Assembly: GCA_011523825.1 (NCBI GenBank)
Contig: WTFX01000026.1
Span: 435,288-499,287, forward strand
Reading direction: 5' to 3'
Origin: Microthrixaceae bacterium
Lineage (GTDB): Bacteria > Actinomycetota > Acidimicrobiia > Acidimicrobiales > Poriferisodalaceae
DNA length: 64,000 bases
Below are positions 43,271 to 50,588 of the stretch, piece after piece (the first letter of the stretch is position 1; each line of letters opens with the position of its first letter). The notes below the pieces were generated by a model. It ran no database searches. It had not been told where the DNA came from and worked only from the letters and a program-made list of their open reading frames with translations. A program made the translations under genes and the position numbers.

Positions 43271-44683
43271 CTAGAAGCCGCTGTGCTGGAAAGCGTCGAA
43301 AAAGCCGTCGCCGACCAGGACACGTCCGATGGTGCCGTCATCGCGTTCGGCGATCTGCCACACGGCGATCTCAGACTTGCAGGCGGACGATTCAGCCGGC
43401 CACGGCGCCTCGCCGCAGCGATGATTCGGTCCGAACCAGCCCGGTGTCTCGCCGGCGTTCTTGAAGGCATGCAGCACCGCTTCGGCCGTCATCGGGCCCT
43501 CGATCCTCTCGAGGATGATCTCCATGGCACGCCACGCGGAGTACGGCGCAACAGCGAAGCCCTCGATGTGGTCCTCGTACCCGGCCGCCGTCATCAGCTC
43601 GACGTACTCGGCAATCTGTGCCTGGATCTCAGGCGGCGCGGATGCGGCCGTTGAGGGGAAGTACACGTCGCTCTGGGTGTACGTGCCAATCGCAGCCGCT
43701 CCCAGGATCGGGATGTAGAAGCTGCATGATCCCGCGAACACCGGCTTGTCGTAACCGCTGGCGGCAGCCGCACCGACCATGCCGATGCAGCCCGGCTCGG
43801 TGAGCTGGCCCCAGACGCCGTCAACCCCCGCCGCTTGCGCAGTGGCGATCGCTGCAGTCCAGTCGGGTGCCGCCGGGTCCACCAGGATGCCCTCCCACTC
43901 GATGCCGTGGTGCGCCATGATCGGGTTGCTGGTTGCGTCCATGAAGGCGTTCCCCGCAGGAGTGTCTTCGAGGATCACAGCGATGTGGTCAATGCCGAGA
44001 TCGGCGAACGTCTTCGCCGGGCCGACTGCGTAGGCCCCGGCGGGCGAGTGCAGGATGACCGAGCCCGGGCTGTTCTGCTCGGTGACACCCCACGCGTGAG
44101 ACGAGATGTAGGGGATGCCGGCCTCGACCCACAGGTTGATTGCGGCTTCCGACGCCACCTCGATGCCCATGTAGGCGAGCACGACGTCGGCTTCGATCAG
44201 CTGGTTGGCACAGTTGATGGCGCTCTCAGGGGTGCCGTCGGACAGGCAGACCTCGGTCTCGATCATCGCCCCATTGATGCCGCCAGTGTCATTGATGAAC
44301 TGGATGGCCACCTCACCGCCGGTGCGGAACTCGGGCAGCGAGAATGCCGCGCCCTCGTTGTTCACGTAGCCGACTTTGATGACTTCGCCGGTGCGGTCGA
44401 TGGCGGCCATGTCGTCGTCCGCCATGTCGTCATCGGCCATGTCGTCGTCGGCCATGTCGTCGTCGGCCATGTCGTCGTCGGCCATGTCATCGGCGGAATC
44501 ATCGGCCATGTCATCCGCGTCGTCCGCCATGTCGTCGTCGGCCATGTCGTCGGCATCGTCGGCCGCAGTGACAGCCGGCGCGTCGTCGGCCGCACCGTCA
44601 TCGTCCGAGTCATCGGCGCAGGCAGCGGCGATGAGGCTGAACGCGAAGAGCATCGCCAGCAGTCGAAGCAGTCGTGAAGTCAT
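43271..44683 (-). CDS. Branched-chain-amino-acid-type solute-binding lipoprotein with repeat linker (copy 2)
   Basis: From the ATG at 44683 the product has 470 residues. The lipobox AAAC (Cys22) is followed by an acidic linker of about 70 residues built of Met-Ala-Asp-Asp-Asp repeats, then a Peripla_BP_6 fold (VIKVGYVNNEGA, FINDTGGINGAMIETEVCL, GIDHIAVILEDTP, GWFGPNHRCG). It is the first gene of the five-gene Liv operon and a close paralogue of the protein at 38254. The acidic linker spaces the ligand domain from the membrane. Confidence 0.9.
   Translation of the reverse strand: MTSRLLRLLAMLFAFSLIAAACADDSDDDGAADDAPAVTAADDADDMADDDMADDADDMADDSADDMADDDMADDDMADDDMADDDMADDDMAAIDRTGEVIKVGYVNNEGAAFSLPEFRTGGEVAIQFINDTGGINGAMIETEVCLSDGTPESAINCANQLIEADVVLAYMGIEVASEAAINLWVEAGIPYISSHAWGVTEQNSPGSVILHSPAGAYAVGPAKTFADLGIDHIAVILEDTPAGNAFMDATSNPIMAHHGIEWEGILVDPAAPDWTAAIATAQAAGVDGVWGQLTEPGCIGMVGAAAASGYDKPVFAGSCSFYIPILGAAAIGTYTQSDVYFPSTAASAPPEIQAQIAEYVELMTAAGYEDHIEGFAVAPYSAWRAMEIILERIEGPMTAEAVLHAFKNAGETPGWFGPNHRCGEAPWPAESSACKSEIAVWQIAERDDGTIGRVLVGDGFFDAFQHSGF
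44406..44561 (-). repeat. 15-bp tandem repeat encoding an acidic lipoprotein linker
   Basis: Units of GCCATGTCGTCGTCG repeat from 44406 with small changes: five full units, then irregular ones at 44481 and 44505, two more near 44526 and 44541. On the coding strand they give Met-Ala-Asp-Asp-Asp steps. Because units are multiples of three bases, copy-number change would alter linker length but keep the frame. Confidence 0.9.
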
Positions 44684-44839
44684 GGAGTCCCCCGATTCCT
44701 GATTCGCCCGCCAAGGGCGCCACGAGAAACCCACGCGGCTGTCGCCGGGTCAAGCGAACGCAGCCGATCCTATGTCGCCCCGGCGAAGCCCGCCGATACA
44801 TCGGCCTCTTGGTACTGAAAGGTCTGGGCGGGCGCGGAC

Positions 44840-45397
44840 ATGACAGCCATGATGGCTGTCTGCATGGTCGCTGCCCATGATGAGCATTGGTTCCGGAGTC
44901 TCTATGCCGAGACGTTCCGGCCGCTGCTGGCCTACGCCCGCCGCAGAGTCGACCGTGCAACCGCCGACGAGGTCGTCGCTGACACCTTCCTGACAGCGTG
45001 GCGTCGTCGCGACGACGTACCCGACGGCGCTGAACGGCTGTGGCTCTTCGGCGTGGCGCGCAACGTGATCCGCAACGCGACGCGCTCGGGCCGTCGGCGC
45101 CAAGCGGCACATGACCGGCTGCGGCTGGTCAGCCCGCCTGAAGCCGACGACCCCGTCGGGCCCGGCTCCAGTGAGCGCTTGGCGTCCGTCAGGGCAGCCC
45201 TCGCTGCTCTTTCCGAAGCGGACCGGGAAGTGCTCATGCTGGTGGCGTGGGAGGAACTCAGCCATGCCGAGATAGGCCAGGTGCTCGGCATCTCGGCCAA
45301 TGCCTCGGCAATACGTGTCCACCGGGCGCGCAAGCGGCTCGCTGCGCGGCTTGACCGACCTGACCACCCGGGGATCGGCGAAGGGATGGCGCAATGA
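44840..45397 (+). CDS. ECF-type RNA polymerase sigma factor
   Basis: The 185-residue product has sigma-70 region 2 (FRPLLAYARRRV, then EVVADTFLTAWRRRDD and LWLFGVARNVIRN, about residues 25-80) and region 4 (LAALSEADREVLMLVAWEELSHAEIGQVLG with the HTH helix ANASAIRVHRARKRL), as in extracytoplasmic-function sigma factors. An ATG at 44864 is an alternative start. The next gene overlaps it by four bases and encodes a membrane protein, the usual place of an anti-sigma factor. It is divergent from the Liv operon. Confidence 0.92.
   Translation: MTAMMAVCMVAAHDEHWFRSLYAETFRPLLAYARRRVDRATADEVVADTFLTAWRRRDDVPDGAERLWLFGVARNVIRNATRSGRRRQAAHDRLRLVSPPEADDPVGPGSSERLASVRAALAALSEADREVLMLVAWEELSHAEIGQVLGISANASAIRVHRARKRLAARLDRPDHPGIGEGMAQ
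44842..44860. promoter_or_regulatory. 19-bp palindrome at the sigma-factor start
   Basis: GACAGCCAT-G-ATGGCTGTC is a perfect inverted repeat with nine-base arms and a one-base centre. It overlaps the first candidate start codon (44840), and ends just before the second (44864). It could be an operator, or coding sequence if the first start is used. Confidence 0.5.
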
Positions 45398-46374
45398 CCG
45401 GCACTGACCCAGAAGAAACAGAAGACGAACTGCTCGCCGAGCTGCGTCGGGCCAACCCGGTCGACGTCGAGGCGCTCGCCTCGCCGGCCGACCCTGCACC
45501 GGCGCAGCTGCTGGAGATGGTCCTGGCGGACGCCGAACCATCGCACGCGGCGGGTGCGATGGCTGAGCCGCAGCGCGGAGTGGCAGGGTTCAGGCCGCTT
45601 GCGCGTCAGCGCTGGATCAGTGCGGCGGCCGCGGCCGCGGTCATCGCACTTGTGGCCGTGGCGACGATCGTCGTCTATGACACCAGCACCGGCCGCGATG
45701 CCACCGCGGCAGTCCACCACGCCGTCGAGACCACGATCCAGGTGAGCGACTCGGCTACCTCCTTCACGACGGTGACGTTTGACTTTGACGGTTTCGCCGA
45801 GCCGTGGGAGATGACGATCGAAGGGGTCTTCTCGGATGGCGATTTCGCCTACCGGCTGACGTCTGGACCTGCGGTGCCCGAGATGGGCATTCCGGATCTG
45901 GGCTCCTATGCCGAAACCGTCGTCGGCAATCAGGCATACCGCTCGATCGCCGACGGACCATGGGATGGGCCCCATCCGTACGTCTGGGCGCCGGATGCTG
46001 AGGATGCCAGTGCACCCGCCCGGTCGAATCTGACGTTCGGTGTCGCTGTCGATGACCTCGGCGAGCTCTACGACTTCCTCGAGGTGGGCGGAGCACAACT
46101 TGGCGGGATCGACGTCGTCCACTACCGCACCCACGCCACGCCTGCCGGTGCGGGAGCAGGCTTCCTCATGTCGCTTGGCATGTTCATGACGATGACGAAC
46201 CAGGAACCGCCCGAGCGGCTCGACAACATCCAGCTCGACGTGTGGGTGGACCGTGACGATCTCATCCGCCGCGTGGGCTACAGCGCTGTCATCGACGGCG
46301 CCGGAACGTTCAGTGTCGTTACCGATTGGGACGACTTCGGCGCAGCTCCGCCGATCACCGCGCCGGTGAGCTGA
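45394..46374 (+). CDS. Membrane protein, probable anti-sigma partner with LppX-like outer domain
   Basis: The 326-residue product overlaps the sigma gene by ATGA. Residues 1-70 are cytoplasmic, with a conserved-looking ELLAELRRANPVDVEAL segment, followed by one membrane span (about residues 74-94) and an outer beta-rich domain. Its features HHAVETTIQVSD, LDVWVDRDDLIRR and the final VTDWDDFG parallel the lipoprotein at 3248, suggesting an LppX/LprG-like fold. No classical zinc anti-sigma motif is seen. It probably holds the sigma factor inactive until an outer signal is sensed; that is inference from gene order. Confidence 0.75.
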   Translation: MTGTDPEETEDELLAELRRANPVDVEALASPADPAPAQLLEMVLADAEPSHAAGAMAEPQRGVAGFRPLARQRWISAAAAAAVIALVAVATIVVYDTSTGRDATAAVHHAVETTIQVSDSATSFTTVTFDFDGFAEPWEMTIEGVFSDGDFAYRLTSGPAVPEMGIPDLGSYAETVVGNQAYRSIADGPWDGPHPYVWAPDAEDASAPARSNLTFGVAVDDLGELYDFLEVGGAQLGGIDVVHYRTHATPAGAGAGFLMSLGMFMTMTNQEPPERLDNIQLDVWVDRDDLIRRVGYSAVIDGAGTFSVVTDWDDFGAAPPITAPVS

Positions 46375-46505
46375 ACTGAGCCATCGCCGGCTGCAGGGCA
46401 GCGTCGCCTGAGCACAGGTCCGCCATCGGCGACTGCATGCCGCGACTGCCATGATGAGCACCGCGAAGCCGGCTCGTCCGGTCGGCACCACGAGGGGGAC
46501 AGAAC

Positions 46506-47657
46506 ATGGAAGTTCATGGGATGTGCAAGGAGGGCTTCGAAGCGGTCCGCGACGGCTTCGTCGAGAACTTCGAAGAAGGACTGGAAGTCGGCGCAGCGGC
46601 GGCGGTCACGGTTGACGGCGAGTTTGTCGTGGACATCTGGGCCGGCGACGCCGACCCCCACGGGACCCCATGGGCTCAGGACACGATCGTCAACGTGTAC
46701 TCGACCACCAAGACCATGGCGGCTACCTGCATGCTCGCCCTCGCCGATCGGGGCGAGCTCGACTTCGACGCTCCTGTGTGCCAGTACTGGCCCGAGTTCG
46801 CCCAGAACGGCAAGGAAGGCGTGCTGGTCAGCCACGTCATGTCCCACACCGCGGGGCTGCCCGGTTACGTGCCGCCGGTGACCGCAGCCGACCTGTACGA
46901 CCTCGACGCCATCGCCGAGCGGCTGGCCGCCCAGGAGCTGTGGTTCGAGCCCGGCTCCAAGTCGGCCTATCACGCCGTCACCCAAGGCAACCTCGAGGGC
47001 GAGATCCTCTACCGCATCACCGGCAAGCGCATGGCGGACTGGTTCCGAGACGAGATCGCTGCGCCCCTGGGAGCCGACTTTCACATGAGTCTCCCGGCCT
47101 CAGAGGACGGTCGCATGGGCGAGCTCATACCGCCAGAAGTGAATCTCGAAGCACTCGAAATGAACGGCGTACCCGTCGAGCTCGACTCGATGTGCGCGAA
47201 GACGCTGATGAGCTGCATGCTGGACGCCTCCGAACCGCAGACCCGGGAATGGCGTGCGGCGGAGATCCCTGCGGCCGGCGGCATCGGCAACGCCCGCTCG
47301 GTAGCACGCATTCACTCGATGCTGGCCTGCGGCGGCGAAGTGGACGGCGTGCGGATCATGTCCGAGGCCGGTGCGCGCAAGGCCCTCGAGGAGCAGATCG
47401 ACAACGTCGACGACGTGCTCTACATGCGGATGCGGCACGGGCTGGGATTCGCCCGCGACCTCGACGGCTGGGTCACCAGTCCCAACCCGAACCACATGTT
47501 CTGGGGCGGCTGGGGCGGTTCGGTGGCCGTCGTCGATTTCGACGTGAGGGCATCGGTGGCCTATGTGATGAACCGGATGGAGAGCACCATCACCGGCGAT
47601 CCGCGGGGCAACCGCATCGTGGATGCTGCGTTCGCCTGCATCGCCGCCGCCGGCTGA
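46506..47657 (+). CDS. Serine hydrolase, class C beta-lactamase/EstB-like
   Basis: The 383-residue product has a GAGGGGG ribosome site and the penicillin-binding fold of family S12 esterases. The nucleophile motif SxxK is VYSTTKT near residue 66, a YxN-equivalent is SAYHAVTQG near residue 157, and the third motif is WGGWGGS near residue 336. These features fit carboxylesterases and D-aminopeptidases rather than antibiotic-resistance lactamases. No signal peptide is seen, so it is likely cytoplasmic. It is followed by the LLM oxidoreductase after 17 bases, and they are probably co-transcribed. Confidence 0.88.
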   Translation: MEVHGMCKEGFEAVRDGFVENFEEGLEVGAAAAVTVDGEFVVDIWAGDADPHGTPWAQDTIVNVYSTTKTMAATCMLALADRGELDFDAPVCQYWPEFAQNGKEGVLVSHVMSHTAGLPGYVPPVTAADLYDLDAIAERLAAQELWFEPGSKSAYHAVTQGNLEGEILYRITGKRMADWFRDEIAAPLGADFHMSLPASEDGRMGELIPPEVNLEALEMNGVPVELDSMCAKTLMSCMLDASEPQTREWRAAEIPAAGGIGNARSVARIHSMLACGGEVDGVRIMSEAGARKALEEQIDNVDDVLYMRMRHGLGFARDLDGWVTSPNPNHMFWGGWGGSVAVVDFDVRASVAYVMNRMESTITGDPRGNRIVDAAFACIAAAG

Positions 47658-47674
47658 GAGCGAAGGGATCCCGC

Positions 47675-48934
47675 ATGCGCTTCAGCATCTTCTACGAGCA
47701 CCAGCTGCCACGCCCCTGGGACGACGGGGCCGAGGCCCGCATCATCCACGAGGCGCTCGAGCAGGTGCAGCTCGCCGACAAGCTCGGCTTCAGCACAGTG
47801 TGGGAAGTGGAGCACCACTTCCTGGAGGAGTACTCGCACTCCTCGGCACCCGAGGTGTTCCTGTCGGCCTGCGCCGCCACCACCCAGAACATCCGCATCG
47901 GTCACGGCATCGTGCCGGTGCTGCCGGGCTACAACCACCCGGCCCGGGTGGCCGAGCGCATCGGCACGCTCGACATCATCTCGAACGGGCGGGTGGAGTT
48001 CGGCACCGGCGAGACATCCAGCGACATGGAGCTTGGAGGCTTCGAGATCGAGCGGGCCGACAAGCGGGCCATGTGGGAAGAGGCAGTGCCCGAGATCGCC
48101 AAGATGATGGCGCAGTCGCCGTACGAGGGACACACCGGCAAGTTCTTCTCGATGCCAGCGCGCAACGTGGTGCCCAAGCCGCTGCAGCGCCCGCACCCGC
48201 CGATGTGGGTGGCGTGCAGCCAGCGCGACACGATCCTGATGGCCGGCCAGCGAGGGCTCGGGGCGCTGAGCTTCTCGTTCATCGATCCCGACGAGGCCCG
48301 CCAGTGGGTGTCGGACTACTACGCCGCGTTCGAGGCCTGCACCGATCCGGCGGGGCTGGCGCCGAATCCCAACATCGCAGTGACGACGGGCTTCATGTGC
48401 CACCCCGACGAGCAGACGGCGCTTGACCGGGGCCTCGACGGCTTCCACTTCTTCGCGTACTCGCTGCTGCACTACTACGCCTTCGGCACGCACACGCCCG
48501 GCGCGACCGACATCTGGAGCCAGTTCGAGGAGAACCGCGAAGAGATGGGGTTCGCCAAGCTGACCGCCACCGTGCAGGCCGCGGTCGGCTCGGACGGCGC
48601 CGAGAACCTGGTCACGGCCGGCGGGCTGGACTCGCTGCGGGGTTGCATCGGCACGCCCGATCAGATCCGCGAGTTCGTGCGGGCTTACGAGGACGCCGGG
48701 GTGGACGAGCTGATCTTCGTGAGCCAGGCGGGCCGCAACCGCCACGAGGACATCTGCGAATCAATGGAGCTGTTTGCCAAAGAGGTGATGCCCGAGTTCG
48801 CCGAGCGCGGCCCCGAGCGGGAGGCCGCCAAGCGCGAGCGCTACGCCGAGACCATCGAGCGGCTCCAGAACTTCCACGGTCTCGACCTGACGCCCGAGGT
48901 CACGACCACGATCCAAGCCGCCGCCTCCGCCTGA
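47675..48934 (+). CDS. LLM-class flavin-dependent oxidoreductase
   Basis: The ATG at 47675 starts a 419-residue luciferase-like barrel; the frame upstream overlaps the previous gene and is not real. Key segments are MRFSIFYEHQLPRPW, VWEVEHHFLEEYSHSSAPE near residue 48, the DIISNGRVEFGTGETS segment near residue 105 and the C-terminal GTPDQIREFVRAYEDAGVDE. The last is typical of flavin-dependent LLM monooxygenases that handle hydrocarbons. The substrate is unknown. It is co-directional with the serine hydrolase. Confidence 0.88.
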   Translation: MRFSIFYEHQLPRPWDDGAEARIIHEALEQVQLADKLGFSTVWEVEHHFLEEYSHSSAPEVFLSACAATTQNIRIGHGIVPVLPGYNHPARVAERIGTLDIISNGRVEFGTGETSSDMELGGFEIERADKRAMWEEAVPEIAKMMAQSPYEGHTGKFFSMPARNVVPKPLQRPHPPMWVACSQRDTILMAGQRGLGALSFSFIDPDEARQWVSDYYAAFEACTDPAGLAPNPNIAVTTGFMCHPDEQTALDRGLDGFHFFAYSLLHYYAFGTHTPGATDIWSQFEENREEMGFAKLTATVQAAVGSDGAENLVTAGGLDSLRGCIGTPDQIREFVRAYEDAGVDELIFVSQAGRNRHEDICESMELFAKEVMPEFAERGPEREAAKRERYAETIERLQNFHGLDLTPEVTTTIQAAASA

Positions 48935-48964
48935 AACCGGCTCAGCGCTGCGGCGCAGTCGCTT

Positions 48965-50497
48965 CTACAGGACGCCGTCCCAGAGATTGATCTCTGCGGC
49001 GGCGGGGCTGTTCTCGACCCTGCACTCGTTGTCGAAGAGCATGGTGGGCCGGCTGCTCGCATCCCAACGCGGCCAGTCGGGCAGGCCGCCGTGGTTGGGG
49101 TTGCCGTCGGTGGCGAATCGGACCCAAGCGTCGTGCGTGGCCGCAATCAGGTCTGCCGGCGGGTTGTCGCCGACGAAGCCGCGGCCCATGTCGTTGTCGG
49201 TCTGGTCGAACGCGAACGGCACCTCGATGAAGTGGTGCGCTCCCCATTCGCCCTCGCGCTCGGGGTTTTCCCAGTCGAATCGGTACATCCACAGGTCGGC
49301 GTTCTGAGCTGACTGAGCGTCGGCGAGACGGATGGCCGGCACGGTGAACATCCGGTCAGTCTCGATCGCTGCAGCCAACTCGTGCGGCGCAGCTCCGGGC
49401 CGGTTCTCGGTGTACAGCTGCAACGCAGCGTCGCCGTCTTTGCCGGCCATGCCGAATACTGCCCCCACGGTGGCCTGCACGAGTTCTTCGTTGAAGATCT
49501 CCTTGAGGTCCACGACGAAGATCAGCGCTTCCTCCTTGGTCGAGCCGACCATCACTGAGATGTCCTTTGCGGAGCCGCCCGCGATCGCGTCGATCGGTCG
49601 TTGCGGCAACTCCTCGGTGAAGTAGGTGGGCTGGAACGCCATCGGCACCGCCGCAGCCTCGCGGTACTTCTCAGGGTCGCGCGTGGCACCCAGGTCATCG
49701 GTGATGGCGATCTGCGCGGCCAGCAGGTCGTCGTTGCTCACCGCGGCGAGCGCAGCCGAGTCGCCCGGCGTGACGCCCACCGCCTCCATGACGTAAGTGC
49801 TGATCAACGCAGCCGTGTCGGCGCTGAGTCCGTTATGAGCGGCGCCGCTCTGCGGAATTGCCGCCCGGAACAAACCCTTGGCGGCTGGCATGGCCATCAG
49901 CGTCGAGCAGCTCATGCCGCCGGCGGACTCGCCGGCGATGGTGACCTTGTCGGGATCGCCTCCGAAGGCGGCGATGTTGTCCTGCACCCACTGCAGCGCA
50001 GCGACCTGGTCGAGCATGCCGAGGTTGCCGGACTGTGCGTATTCGCCGAAGTGGCCGCCCAGGTTCATGAATCCCTGCACACCGAGCCGGTAGTTGATCG
50101 TCACGCAGACAACACCGTCACGGGCGAACGCTGCACCGTTGTACACGTCGTCGACACCGCTGCCGGCATAGAAGGCGCCGCCGTGGATCCACACCAGCAC
50201 CGGCATGCCGCCTGCACCCGGGTCCGGTGTCCACACGTTCAGCCGCAGGCAATCGTCGCCGGCGGGGTTCGGCGGCGTGCCCAGCTCGCCGAAGATGCCG
50301 GGCATGGGCTGCTGCAGCGCCACGGGGCCGAAGTCGGACGCGTCGCGCACACCGTCCCAACCGGCCGGGGCCTCCGGCGGCCGGAACCGGAGGTCGCCCA
50401 CCGGCGGCGCCGCATATTGAATGCCCTTGTAGGCGTGGACGCCCTGGTCGTCGCCGCCAGCCAGCCGACCTGAGCCGATCGTCACTTCCGCAGCCAT
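48965..50497 (-). CDS. Type B carboxylesterase
   Basis: From the ATG at 50497 the product has 510 residues of the alpha/beta-hydrolase carboxylesterase type B family. The oxyanion loop is VLVWIHGGAFYAGSG near residue 107. The nucleophile elbow is IAGESAGG near residue 184, and the catalytic His probably lies in GAHHFIEVPFAF near residue 425. Para-nitrobenzyl esterase and cholinesterase-like enzymes share this layout. It lacks a clear signal peptide. It is convergent with the LLM gene and precedes the CoA-transferase at 50589. Confidence 0.92.
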   Translation of the reverse strand: MAAEVTIGSGRLAGGDDQGVHAYKGIQYAAPPVGDLRFRPPEAPAGWDGVRDASDFGPVALQQPMPGIFGELGTPPNPAGDDCLRLNVWTPDPGAGGMPVLVWIHGGAFYAGSGVDDVYNGAAFARDGVVCVTINYRLGVQGFMNLGGHFGEYAQSGNLGMLDQVAALQWVQDNIAAFGGDPDKVTIAGESAGGMSCSTLMAMPAAKGLFRAAIPQSGAAHNGLSADTAALISTYVMEAVGVTPGDSAALAAVSNDDLLAAQIAITDDLGATRDPEKYREAAAVPMAFQPTYFTEELPQRPIDAIAGGSAKDISVMVGSTKEEALIFVVDLKEIFNEELVQATVGAVFGMAGKDGDAALQLYTENRPGAAPHELAAAIETDRMFTVPAIRLADAQSAQNADLWMYRFDWENPEREGEWGAHHFIEVPFAFDQTDNDMGRGFVGDNPPADLIAATHDAWVRFATDGNPNHGGLPDWPRWDASSRPTMLFDNECRVENSPAAAEINLWDGVL

Positions 50498-50588
50498 GTT
50501 TGCCCCCTCAGAGCTGTCTTGGCGATCCGGCACGCCCCAGCGGCGCCGAGGATCGCAGGAATTCAGGGTTCACACTATGCGCGCGCCC

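Noticed and set aside
44406..44561. Possible CRISPR array
   Set aside because: Units are 15 bases, contiguous, without spacers, and encode an in-frame protein linker.
43835..44677. Plus-strand open frame with Val-His-Gly repeats
   Set aside because: The repeats are the antisense reading of the Met-Ala-Asp-Asp-Asp linker repeat in the binding lipoprotein.
46506..47657. Antibiotic-resistance beta-lactamase
   Set aside because: No signal peptide is seen and the motif set fits EstB-type esterases; the resistance-type third motif is not present.
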